34,769 bases of DNA from RGDT01 sp964630925 (GTDB lineage Bacteria > Planctomycetota > Planctomycetia > Gemmatales > Gemmataceae), in assembly GCA_964630925.1 (NCBI GenBank), contig CAZVZK010000106.1, positions 1 through 34,769 of the forward strand, written 5' to 3'. The translations under genes and the position numbers were made by a program. Under the pieces are notes generated by a model that made no database searches, was not told the origin of the DNA, and saw nothing but the letters and a program-made list of their open reading frames with translations. Positions 24,787 through 31,744 of this stretch are shown here, one piece after another; the stretch's first letter is position 1, and the number at the start of each line of letters is the position of its first letter.

Positions 24787-26115
24787 TCACAGGCCGAGTT
24801 TCTCTCTCTTCCTGTATAGGGTACTCGGGTCGATGCCGAGGACGGCCGCCGCGTCCTTCAGCGACCCCGACGACGCCAGCACCCGCTTGATGTGTTCCTT
24901 CTCCAGCGCCTCCAGCGTCACCGGACCGCCCACCTCCATCCGCGCCGTGGGCGCGCCGGCGCTCAACTGGGCCGGCAGTTGGGCCAGACCCACCTCCGGG
25001 CCGGCGGCCAGGATGACGCCGCGCTCGACGGCATTCCGCAGCTCGCGCAGATTTCCCGGCCAGGAGTGCCGGGCCAGCGCCTCCGCCGCCTCGGCCGTGA
25101 AGGCACGCACGTCGCGCCCCGTCTGCCGCGCGAAGAACCGCAGCAGATGGTTCGCCAGCGTCGGCAGGTCACGCCTCCGCTCCCGCAGCGGCGGCAGCGC
25201 CACCTCGATCACGTTGAGCCGGTACAGCAGGTCCTCGCGGAAGCGCCCGGCGGCCACCTCCCGCTCCAGGGGCCGGTTGGTCGCCGCCAGGATGCGCACG
25301 TCGCCGGTGCGCGTCCTCGTCTCGCCGACACGCTCGTACGCCTTCTCCTGCAGGAACCGCAGGAGCTTCGGCTGCAGCGCCAGCGGCAGGTCGCCGATCT
25401 CGTCGAGGAACAGCGTCCCGCCCTCGGCCGCCGCCACCTTCCCCTCCGTCGCCTCGACCGCCCCGGTGAACGCCCCCCGCGCGTGGCCGAACAGCTCGCT
25501 CTCCAGCAATTCCGCCGACAGGCTCGGGCAGTGCACCGTCACGAACGGCCTGCCCGCCCGCCTGCTCTTCGCGTGGATCGCCCGCGCCAGCACGCCCTTG
25601 CCGGTGCCGGACTCGCCACGCAGCAGCACCGCGGCGTCCGTCGGCGCCACGCGGAACGCCACGTCGAGCGCCGCCAGCACCGCCGGCTCCTCGCTGGCCA
25701 GGTCCACCTCCGGCACCGCGGAACGCACCTGCTCGCGCAGATCGCTCACCTGCGTGCGTAAACCGCACACCTGCTCCCAGCGCGTCAGCAATAATCGCAA
25801 CTGTTCAGGAGTGAATGGCTTGGGGAGATAATCGAACGCCCCGCGGCGCATCGCCTCGACGGCGGTATCGACGGCGGCGAAGGCCGTCATCACCACCACC
25901 CCCACGCCATTCGCCGCGAGCTTCTGCAGCAGGTCCATCCCCGAATCGCGTCCGAGACGCAGGTCGAGGAAGATCAGGTCGAAATGCTCGTTCTCCGCGG
26001 CGGCGAGCGCGGCGGGGCCCGAGGCGGCCTCGGCCACCTTGTGCTTCATGCTCTCCAGCGTCAGCCGCAGCGTCCGCCGCAGGCCCGCCTCGTCATCCAC
26101 CACGAGTAGGTTCAC
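24787..26115 (-). CDS. NtrC-type sigma-54-dependent response regulator
   Basis: Encodes 442 aa from GTG at 26115, preceded by GGGGGA; starts further upstream break the receiver homology. Receiver domain 1-120: acidic pocket Asp7-Asp8, phospho-acceptor Asp51 (LIFLDLRLG), conserved Lys in DYLPKPF. AAA+ sigma-54 activation domain: Walker A GESGTGKG (167-174), the sigma-54-contacting GAFTGA loop (214-219), Walker B FLDEIGDLP (236-244). The C-terminal Fis-type helix-turn-helix includes SLKDAAAVLGIDPSTLYRKR. The intact GAFTGA means it should activate sigma-54 promoters. It heads the operon with the histidine kinase and KdpD fragment and is divergent from kdp, the probable target. Confidence 0.94.
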   Translation of the reverse strand: MNLLVVDDEAGLRRTLRLTLESMKHKVAEAASGPAALAAAENEHFDLIFLDLRLGRDSGMDLLQKLAANGVGVVVMTAFAAVDTAVEAMRRGAFDYLPKPFTPEQLRLLLTRWEQVCGLRTQVSDLREQVRSAVPEVDLASEEPAVLAALDVAFRVAPTDAAVLLRGESGTGKGVLARAIHAKSRRAGRPFVTVHCPSLSAELLESELFGHARGAFTGAVEATEGKVAAAEGGTLFLDEIGDLPLALQPKLLRFLQEKAYERVGETRTRTGDVRILAATNRPLEREVAAGRFREDLLYRLNVIEVALPPLRERRRDLPTLANHLLRFFARQTGRDVRAFTAEAAEALARHSWPGNLRELRNAVERGVILAAGPEVGLAQLPAQLSAGAPTARMEVGGPVTLEALEKEHIKRVLASSGSLKDAAAVLGIDPSTLYRKREKLGL

Positions 26116-26242
26116 CGGGCCGTCCCCCACACGACGGGGTGCAACGGCCGTGCCGATCGAATCCCGTGGTCCAGGCATCCTCGGCCGCCCTCGAATTCCG
26201 CAGCCCGGAGGCCTGTCTCCACGAAGGGGCCAACCCGGGCCA

Positions 26243-26259
26243 CATTGCATTCTGCAATG
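26243..26259. promoter_or_regulatory. Palindromic operator / upstream activator site candidate
   Basis: CATTGCA-TTC-TGCAATG is a perfect 7+3+7 inverted repeat in the gap between the NtrC-type regulator gene and kdp. It is AT-richer than its surroundings and lies about 100 bases upstream of the candidate -24/-12 element, the usual distance for an NtrC-family binding site. A second small palindrome, GGCAT-T-ATGCC, follows at 26266-26276. Binding by the regulator at 24787-26115 is inferred. Confidence 0.6.
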
Positions 26260-26357
26260 CCCCCCGGCATTATGCCCGACGCGCCGGGCGTTGCCAAGTG
26301 CGGCCCCTTCGCCGCAACTTCTTTTTCCACATCATGTTGAGACGCGACACGGCCCGG

Positions 26358-26373
26358 CGGCATGGCTTCTGCC
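26358..26373 (+). promoter_or_regulatory. Candidate sigma-54 (-24/-12) promoter of the kdp operon
   Basis: CGGCATGGCTTCTGCC fits the consensus YGGCAYR-N4-TTGCW with the invariant GG and GC spaced by ten bases. Only the first T and last W of the -12 half deviate. Transcription would begin near 26384, leaving a leader of about 25 bases that contains the AGGAG before the first small gene. The divergent GAFTGA regulator supports the call. It is read by eye, not scored. Confidence 0.6.
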
Positions 26374-26408
26374 TTGTGTCAGCCAACCCGAACGATAGGA
26401 GTCGGCCC

Positions 26409-26507
26409 GTGGATGCCTGGTACTTCTCTTCCGGCGCGATGCTCGCCCTGGGCCTGCTGGCCCTGGCCCTGATGGCCGCCTTCGTCTACTTCTGCGACCA
26501 GGTTTGA
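26409..26507 (+). CDS. 32-aa single-pass membrane peptide at the head of the kdp operon
   Basis: Starts at GTG 26409 with AGGAG seven bases upstream and stops at 26507. The peptide opens MDAWYFSS, has one hydrophobic helix (AMLALGLLALALMAAFVYF) and ends CDQV. The strong ribosome-binding site, the position ten bases before kdpF and the membrane-helix composition support a real gene. From memory, short peptides ending in a Cys-Asp/Glu motif occur upstream of kdpF in other bacteria, usually unannotated; this needs a search. It may be an accessory subunit of the Kdp complex, as KdpF is. The alternative is a leader peptide. Confidence 0.65.
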   Translation: MDAWYFSSGAMLALGLLALALMAAFVYFCDQV

Positions 26508-26517
26508 GGGCGCACCT

Positions 26518-26598
26518 ATGATCTGGCTCACCGCCGCCGTGGCGGCATTCCTGCTCGTCTACCTCATCGTGGCCCTGTTGCGGCCCGAGTGGTTCTGA
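26518..26598 (+). CDS. kdpF: KdpF, small stabilising subunit of the K+-transporting ATPase
   Basis: Encodes 26 aa, from MIWLTAAVAAFLL to VALLRPEWF. The pattern Leu-x-Tyr-Leu followed by Leu-Leu-Arg-Pro-Glu-x-Phe is the KdpF signature. KdpF is a single membrane helix that stabilises the KdpABC complex and in E. coli is about 29 aa. The ATG at 26518 has GAGGG nearby, overlapping the end of the preceding 32-aa gene. kdpA follows after 83 bases. Confidence 0.85.
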   Translation: MIWLTAAVAAFLLVYLIVALLRPEWF

Positions 26599-26611
26599 TC
26601 ATCCCCGTGTC

Positions 26612-26668
26612 CCGGCCCTCCCTGGCCGGACATTCTTCCGAATATCACCTTCCCAGGCTTGATAAGCC
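26612..26668 (+). promoter_or_regulatory. Two hairpins between kdpF and kdpA
   Basis: CCGGCC-CTCCCT-GGCCGG at 26612-26629 and GGCTT-GAT-AAGCC at 26656-26668 are perfect inverted repeats. The second one directly abuts the GGAG ribosome-binding site of kdpA (26669-26672). They may adjust kdpA translation or mRNA processing between the small genes and kdpA. No T tract follows, so termination is unlikely. Confidence 0.4.
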
Positions 26669-26681
26669 GGAGCCCGCGCGC

Positions 26682-28460
26682 ATGTGGTTCCTTCCGCTGT
26701 TGATCCTCGCCCTGGCCGTGGCCCTGTCCGTGCCGCTCGGCGTGTACATGGCCCGGATGCTTGACCCCCGCGAGGCGCCCTCCGATGGTTCGCCGCCGCC
26801 GCGAGCCGGGGGCGAGACGCCCCCAGACCCCCGGCTCGCCCGGAACGGCGTGGAGTCGCTCCTCGACTCCGGCCCGATGGAGTGGAAGGGGTACTGCCTC
26901 TCCCTCCTGACGTTCAACGTCCTGGCGTTCGTCATCGGCTTCTTCATCCTCGCCTTCCAGGCCTCCCTGCCGCTCAACCCCGACAACAAGGGGCCGCTCG
27001 CGCCGACGACGATCTTCAACACCTGCGCCTCCTTCCTCTGCAACACCAACCTCCAGCACTACGCCGGCGAGCAGCACCTCTCCTACTTCAGCCAGCTCTT
27101 CTTCATCTGCTGGAAGCAGTTCATCACGCCGGCCATCGGCCTCGCCGCCCTCCTCGCGATCATCCGCGGCCTGCGCGGCGACCCCCACCTCGGCAACTTC
27201 TACCTCGACCTGTGGCGCGGCGTCGTGTACGTCCTGCTGCCACTGTCGTTCGTCGTCGCCGTCCTGCTCGTCGCGGGCGGCATGCCGATGACGCTGGACG
27301 GCGCGGCCAGGGTGACCACGCTGGAGGGCGGCGAGCAGACGGTCTCGCGTGGCCCCGTGGCCGCCGTCGTCGCGATCAAGCAGCTCGGCACCAACGGCGG
27401 CGGCTTCTTCGGCGCCAACTCGACCCACCCCTACGAGAACCCCAACGCCTGGACGAACATCCTCGAGTGCGTGTGCATCATCCTCATCCCGATGGCCTGC
27501 GTCGTGATGTTCGGGGTCATGCTGAAGGCCCACCGGCACGCCGTCATCGTCTACGGCGTGATGCTGGCGTTCCTGATCACGTTCATCGCCTTCGGCATCG
27601 TCACCGACACGATGGCGCCCAACCCCGGCCTCGCCGGGCTGCCGCTCGACCAGAAGACGGGCAACCTGGAGGGCAAGGAGCTGCGGTTTGGCCCGTCGGC
27701 CGGCATGACCTGGGCCGCCTTCACCACCTGCACGTCCAACGGCTCCGTCAACTGCATGCACGACAGCCTCAACCCGCTGGCGCAGCTGGTCCCCCTCTCG
27801 GGCATGTGGCTCAACTGCATCTTCGGCGGCATCGGCGTGGGCCTGATCAACTTCCTCGTCTACCTCATCGTGGCCGTGTTCTTCGCCGGCCTGATGGTGG
27901 GCCGGACGCCGGAGTACCTCGGCAAGAAGGTCGAGGCCCGCGAGATGAAGCTCGCCATGCTCGCCCTGCTCATCCACCCGCTGATGGTGCTGGGGCCGAC
28001 CGCCGTGGCCGCGATCAGCGACTGGGGGACCAAGGCGGCGAGCAACCCCGGCCCGCACGGCCTGACGCAGATGCTCTACGAGTTCACGTCGGCGTCCGCG
28101 AACAACGGCTCCGGCATGGAAGGGTTGGGCGACACGGTGGATACCTCCAAGGAGGAGGACCCGGTGAAGGCCGCCGAGAAGGCCGAGTCGAACGGCCGGG
28201 CCGCCATCTGGGACGTCCTCACCGGCCTCGTGATGATCATCAGCCGGTTCATCCCGATCATCGCCCCCATCGCCCTGGCGGCGTCGCTGTCGAAGAAGAA
28301 GCCGACGCCGTTCACCGCCGGGACGCTGCGCACCGACACGCTGACGTTCGGCGCCGTCGTCCTGGGCACGATCGTCCTGGTGGGCGCCCTGCTGTTCCTG
28401 CCGGCGGCGGCGCTCGGCCCCGTGGCCGAACACCTCGGCCCCATGCCCGGCGCGAAGTGA
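26682..28460 (+). CDS. kdpA: KdpA, potassium-binding subunit of the Kdp ATPase
   Basis: Encodes 592 aa from ATG 26682, with GGAG nine bases upstream. KdpA is the channel-like subunit (about 10 helices, four pore loops) that binds K+ and feeds it to KdpB. Filter regions: NTNLQHYAGE (first loop; Leu replaces the usual Trp), LGTNGGGFFGANSTHPYENP (second), CTSNGSVNCMHDSLNPL (third), SASANNGSGMEGL (fourth). GLMVGRTPEYLGKKVEAREM is strongly conserved. Two insertions stand out. Residues 34-60 between the first helices include RAGGETPPDPR from a GC-rich repeat also present in the symporter gene. Residues about 483-513 (DTSKEEDPVKAAEKAESNG) form a charged loop after the fourth filter. E. coli KdpA has 557 aa, so the extra length is explained by these loops. 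Confidence 0.95.
   Translation: MWFLPLLILALAVALSVPLGVYMARMLDPREAPSDGSPPPRAGGETPPDPRLARNGVESLLDSGPMEWKGYCLSLLTFNVLAFVIGFFILAFQASLPLNPDNKGPLAPTTIFNTCASFLCNTNLQHYAGEQHLSYFSQLFFICWKQFITPAIGLAALLAIIRGLRGDPHLGNFYLDLWRGVVYVLLPLSFVVAVLLVAGGMPMTLDGAARVTTLEGGEQTVSRGPVAAVVAIKQLGTNGGGFFGANSTHPYENPNAWTNILECVCIILIPMACVVMFGVMLKAHRHAVIVYGVMLAFLITFIAFGIVTDTMAPNPGLAGLPLDQKTGNLEGKELRFGPSAGMTWAAFTTCTSNGSVNCMHDSLNPLAQLVPLSGMWLNCIFGGIGVGLINFLVYLIVAVFFAGLMVGRTPEYLGKKVEAREMKLAMLALLIHPLMVLGPTAVAAISDWGTKAASNPGPHGLTQMLYEFTSASANNGSGMEGLGDTVDTSKEEDPVKAAEKAESNGRAAIWDVLTGLVMIISRFIPIIAPIALAASLSKKKPTPFTAGTLRTDTLTFGAVVLGTIVLVGALLFLPAAALGPVAEHLGPMPGAK
26802..26834. repeat. Intragenic GC-rich interspersed repeat (copy in kdpA)
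   Basis: Encodes RAGGETPPDPR (KdpA residues 41-51) and forms the hairpin GGGGGCG-AGA-CGCCCCC. It matches 30 of 33 bases of the minus strand at 6908-6876 in the symporter gene, in the same frame. Confidence 0.8.
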
Positions 28461-28522
28461 GTGCGATGTCGGGCCTCGGGCCGACCGCCTCTACACGACC
28501 TACGAAGATCCAAGGATCACCA

Positions 28523-30664
28523 ATGTCTTCCTCGACACAGACGCCTTCCTCGGCACCGGCGCCGGCCTCCGCGGCCGAAGCCAAGCTCGCCCGGCGGCAG
28601 AGCCGGACCCAGGGGCTGCTGGCGCCGGACCTCCTCCGGGCCGCCGCTTGGCGGGCCCTGGTGATGCTCCGCCCCGACATCCTGTGGAAGAATCCGGTCA
28701 TGTTCGTGGTGGAGGTCGGCACCGTCCTGTCGATCCTCTACACGTTCGTCAAGGTGTTCGACCCGGCGTCCACGCAGGCGACGCTCCTCTACCTCATCGC
28801 CCTTGACTTCTGGCTGGTCGCCACGGTCCTGTTCGCGAACTTCGCCGAGGCCCTGGCCGAGGCCCGCGGCAAGGCCCAGGCCGACGCCCTGCGCAAGGCC
28901 AAGCAGACCACCCCCGCCTTCCGCCGCAAGCCGTCCGGCCAGATCGAGGAGGCCGCCTCGACCGACCTGAACGAGGGCGACGAGGTCGTCATCGAGGCCG
29001 GGCAGATGATCCCCGCCGACGGCGAGATCATCGAGGGCGTCGCCTCCGTGGACGAGTCCGCCATCACCGGCGAGTCGGCCCCCGTCGTGCGCGAGGCCGG
29101 CGGCGACCGCTCCGGCGTCACCGGCGGCACGCGCGTCCTCTCCGACCGCATCGTCGTGCGGGTGACCGTCAAGCAGGGCGAGTCGTTCCTCGACCGCATG
29201 ATCGCCCTCGTCGAGGGCGCCGTCCGTCAGAGGACGCCCAACGAGATCGCGCTGTCCATCGTCTTGTCCGCCTTCACCCTCATCTTCCTCATCGTGACGG
29301 CGACCCTGTGGCCGCTCGCCCGCCACGCCGAGAACTACACCGGCAACGCCGGCCTGGGCACCGACGTGCCCACCCTCGTCGCCCTGCTCGTCTGCCTCAT
29401 CCCGACCACCATCGGCGCGCTCCTGGCGGCCATCGGCATCGCCGGCATGGACCGGGCACTGCGGGCCAACATCATCGCCAAGAGCGGCAAGGCCGTCGAG
29501 GTGGCCGGCGACATCGACACGCTCCTGCTCGACAAGACGGGGACCATCACCATCGGCAACCGGCGGGCGACGCGCTTCGTGCCCGTGGGGGACTACAGCG
29601 CCGCCGAGGTGGGCCGTCTGGCGGCGATGGCGTCCTCGTCGGACGAGACCCCGGAGGGCAAGAGCATCGTCGAGCTGCACCGCAAGCACGACCCGGGCGT
29701 GGGCCGCTGGCTTGTGCCGGACGGGGCCAAGTTCGTCCCGTTCTCGGCGCAGACGCGCATGAGCGGCGTGGACCTGCCCCACGGCGAGAGCATCCGCAAG
29801 GGGGCGTCGGACGCCATCACGAAGCACGTCCGCCAGCAGGGCGGCGTGATCCCGGCGGGCACGCAGGAGCAGGTCGACGCCGTCGCCGCCCAGGGATCGA
29901 CGCCGCTGCTGGTGTGCGAGGGCGGCCGCATCGCCGGGCTGGTGGTGCTGGAGGACATCCTCAAGCCGGGCATCAGCGAGCGGTTCGCTCGCCTCCGGGC
30001 GATGGGCCTGCGCACGGTCATGGTGACGGGCGATAACCCGCTGACGGCGAAGAGCATCGCCCAGCAGGCCGGCGTGGACGACTTCATCGCCGAGGCCACG
30101 CCGGAGGCGAAACTCGCCTACATCCGCAAGGAGCAGGCCGGCGGCAAGCTGGTGGCGATGATGGGCGACGGCACGAACGACGCCCCGGCGCTGGCCCAGG
30201 CCGACGTGGGCGTCGCGATGAACAGCGGCACGCAGGCGGCCAAGGAGGCCGGCAACATGGTCGATCTCGACAGCGACCCGACCAAGCTGATCGAGGTCGT
30301 CGAGGTCGGCAAGCAGCTCCTCATGACGCGGGGTGCATTAACGACTTTTAGTATTGCTAACGACGTGGCGAAGTATTTCGCCATCGTCCCGGCCTTGTTC
30401 GCCGGGACGTTGCCCTGGCTGAAGGCGCTGGACTTCATGCGCCTGGCCTCTCCCACATCAGCGATCCTGTCGGCGGTGATCTTCAACGCCGTCATCATCC
30501 TGTGTCTGATCCCGGTGGCGCTCAAGGGCGTCGCCTACCGCCCGGTCGGGGCTGACGCCCTGTTGCGGCGGAACCTGTTCGTTTGGGGCCTCGGAGGGGT
30601 GATCGCGCCGTTCCTCGGCATCAAGGCGATCGATCTCATTCTGGCGTGGCTCGGGCTCGCGTGA
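28523..30664 (+). CDS. kdpB: KdpB, P-type ATPase subunit of the K+ transporter
   Basis: Encodes 713 aa from ATG 28523 with AAGGA upstream; an in-frame ATG at 28466 is possible but lacks a good site. The first ~35 residues are a Ser/Pro/Ala-rich extension. KdpB is the class IA P-type ATPase that energises K+ uptake. Actuator TGES motif near residue 182 (ITGESAPVV), phosphorylated Asp337 in DKTGTIT, hinge MMGDGTNDAPALAQADVGVA (GDGTND from about 548), and the membrane motif TTFSIANDVAKYF carrying the Asp and Lys implicated in charge transfer. Codons for GALTTFSIAN (30332-30361) are almost all A/T-ending, unlike the rest of the gene. kdpC follows after 14 bases. Confidence 0.97.
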   Translation: MSSSTQTPSSAPAPASAAEAKLARRQSRTQGLLAPDLLRAAAWRALVMLRPDILWKNPVMFVVEVGTVLSILYTFVKVFDPASTQATLLYLIALDFWLVATVLFANFAEALAEARGKAQADALRKAKQTTPAFRRKPSGQIEEAASTDLNEGDEVVIEAGQMIPADGEIIEGVASVDESAITGESAPVVREAGGDRSGVTGGTRVLSDRIVVRVTVKQGESFLDRMIALVEGAVRQRTPNEIALSIVLSAFTLIFLIVTATLWPLARHAENYTGNAGLGTDVPTLVALLVCLIPTTIGALLAAIGIAGMDRALRANIIAKSGKAVEVAGDIDTLLLDKTGTITIGNRRATRFVPVGDYSAAEVGRLAAMASSSDETPEGKSIVELHRKHDPGVGRWLVPDGAKFVPFSAQTRMSGVDLPHGESIRKGASDAITKHVRQQGGVIPAGTQEQVDAVAAQGSTPLLVCEGGRIAGLVVLEDILKPGISERFARLRAMGLRTVMVTGDNPLTAKSIAQQAGVDDFIAEATPEAKLAYIRKEQAGGKLVAMMGDGTNDAPALAQADVGVAMNSGTQAAKEAGNMVDLDSDPTKLIEVVEVGKQLLMTRGALTTFSIANDVAKYFAIVPALFAGTLPWLKALDFMRLASPTSAILSAVIFNAVIILCLIPVALKGVAYRPVGADALLRRNLFVWGLGGVIAPFLGIKAIDLILAWLGLA

Positions 30665-30678
30665 CCGGAGGCGGGGAC

Positions 30679-31257
30679 ATGATGGCTCATCTGCGTGCGA
30701 ATCTGGTGCTGCTGGGGCTGACCCTGGTGATCTGCGCCGTGCTGTACCCCCTGGCCCTCCTGGCGGTGGGGCAGGGCCTGTTCCCCGGCAACGCCAACGG
30801 CGGGCTGCGGAAAGGCCCCGACGGCGAGATCGTCGGCGCCTCACTCATCGCCCAGGAATTCAAGGGGCCGCAGTGGTTCCACCCGCGCCCGTCGGCGGCG
30901 GACTACAAGGGCGACGCGTCCTCCGGGTCGAACCTCGGCGCCAACAACCCCAAGTTACGCGAGCGCGTCGAGGAGGCGTTGAAGGCGCGGGGCGACAAGG
31001 GCCAGGTGCCCGCCGACGCGGTGACGGCGTCCGGCTCCGGCCTGGACCCGCACATCACGCTCCGCAACGCCCAGGGGCAGACGGCGCGCGTCGTGGCGGC
31101 CTGGGAGGCCAAGGGCAAGACGGACGTCCGGGCGGCCGTGGAGGGCGTGTTGAAGCAGGCCGCGTTCGAGCCCCTGGCCGGCCTCGCCGGCGGCGAGGCC
31201 CTCGTCAACGTCCTGGAGGTGAATCTCGAGCTGGCGGAGCACTTCAGGAAGCGCTGA
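30679..31257 (+). CDS. kdpC: KdpC, accessory subunit of the K+-transporting ATPase
   Basis: Encodes 192 aa from ATG 30679 with GGAGG eight bases upstream; a GTG at 30661 overlapping the kdpB stop is also in frame. There is one N-terminal membrane helix (NLVLLGLTLVICAVLYPLAL) and an exported domain. Family motifs: FKGPQWFHPRPSAADY, SSGSNLGANNPKLRERV, VPADAVTASGSGLDPHI, and a C-terminal NVLEVNLEL. KdpC has been proposed to act as a chaperone-like subunit promoting ATP binding by KdpB. It closes the kdp operon. Confidence 0.95.
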   Translation: MMAHLRANLVLLGLTLVICAVLYPLALLAVGQGLFPGNANGGLRKGPDGEIVGASLIAQEFKGPQWFHPRPSAADYKGDASSGSNLGANNPKLRERVEEALKARGDKGQVPADAVTASGSGLDPHITLRNAQGQTARVVAAWEAKGKTDVRAAVEGVLKQAAFEPLAGLAGGEALVNVLEVNLELAEHFRKR

Positions 31258-31280
31258 GGCGCCGCGCCGCCCGCCCGCAC

Positions 31281-31298
31281 GGCAACCCTTGCCAAGGG
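31281..31298 (+). terminator. Weak hairpin after kdpC, possible terminator
   Basis: GGCAA-CCC-TTGCC and the alternative CCCTT-GCC-AAGGG overlap here, 24 bases after the kdpC stop. No T run follows; a G-rich stretch does. It may end transcription only partially, or be a dispersed repeat. Confidence 0.25.
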
Positions 31299-31342
31299 GG
31301 AGCGGGAGTGGGGGAGGTTCGGCTCAGGGCGGGGCCGGGTGT

Positions 31343-31379
31343 GGCCGATCCTTGGAGAAGGCCGATCCTTCCCCGATCC
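31343..31379 (+). repeat. Direct repeats upstream of the small secreted-protein gene
   Basis: GGCCGATCCTT occurs at 31343-31353 and again at 31360-31370, a 17-base spacing, and CCGATCC recurs at 31373-31379. The last copy ends 17 bases before the ATG at 31396. Tandem elements in this place could be a protein-binding site; nothing identifies the protein. Confidence 0.5.
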
Positions 31380-31395
31380 CACACCGAGGCCGACC

Positions 31396-31737
31396 ATGAA
31401 GCGGATCCTGATCGCGTGCGCCCTCCTCCTCACCGCCGTGCCCGCACAGGCGCACCCGTGCTTCGAGGGGTCGTACACCGCCGTACTGCCGTGCCCCGGC
31501 GTGGGGATCTACGACTTCGGGCCGGCACGCTTCGTCGGCGCCGGCATGTGGTACGGCTGCGTGAACGTCATCATCGGCGGCCGGCACGTCTCGACGGGCA
31601 CGTACGAGCTGCGCATGTACAACGATACGCAGGGCACCGTGAGCATCCGCGAGGGCGAGATGATCACCACCGCCGTCGGCACCGTCGATCTCAAGGCCAG
31701 GACGGTCGATTACATCGGCACCGTCTACAAGAAGTGA
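31396..31737 (+). CDS. Small secreted protein of unknown function
   Basis: Encodes 113 aa from ATG 31396, with GAGG upstream. It has a clear signal peptide (MKRILIACALLLTAVPAQA) with an AQA cleavage site. The mature part is about 94 aa, probably all-beta, with three Cys (HPCFEG, LPCPG, YGCVN) and Gly/Tyr-rich strands (FVGAGMWYGCVNVIIGGRHV; GTYELRMYNDTQG). No family is recognised. It lies between kdpC and the KimA-like gene, converging on the latter with seven bases between them, and has its own upstream repeats. Confidence 0.65.
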   Translation: MKRILIACALLLTAVPAQAHPCFEGSYTAVLPCPGVGIYDFGPARFVGAGMWYGCVNVIIGGRHVSTGTYELRMYNDTQGTVSIREGEMITTAVGTVDLKARTVDYIGTVYKK

Positions 31738-31744
31738 TCGCCGG

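Noticed and set aside
25815..26408. Upstream 198 codons of the frame containing the 32-aa peptide
   Set aside because: It crosses the regulator gene and the divergent promoter region; only the final 32 codons have a ribosome-binding site and a sensible product.
26559..28433. 624-codon minus-strand frame opposite kdpA
   Set aside because: His/Arg/Asp-rich antisense translation without motifs, while KdpA pore motifs are on the plus strand.
26882..28522. Upstream part of the long frame that ends in KdpB
   Set aside because: It overlaps kdpA out of frame and is Arg/Ala-rich; KdpB homology and a ribosome-binding site place the start at 28523.
31258..31342. Rho-independent terminator after kdpC
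   Set aside because: Hairpins are short and no T run follows, so it is kept only as a low-confidence feature.
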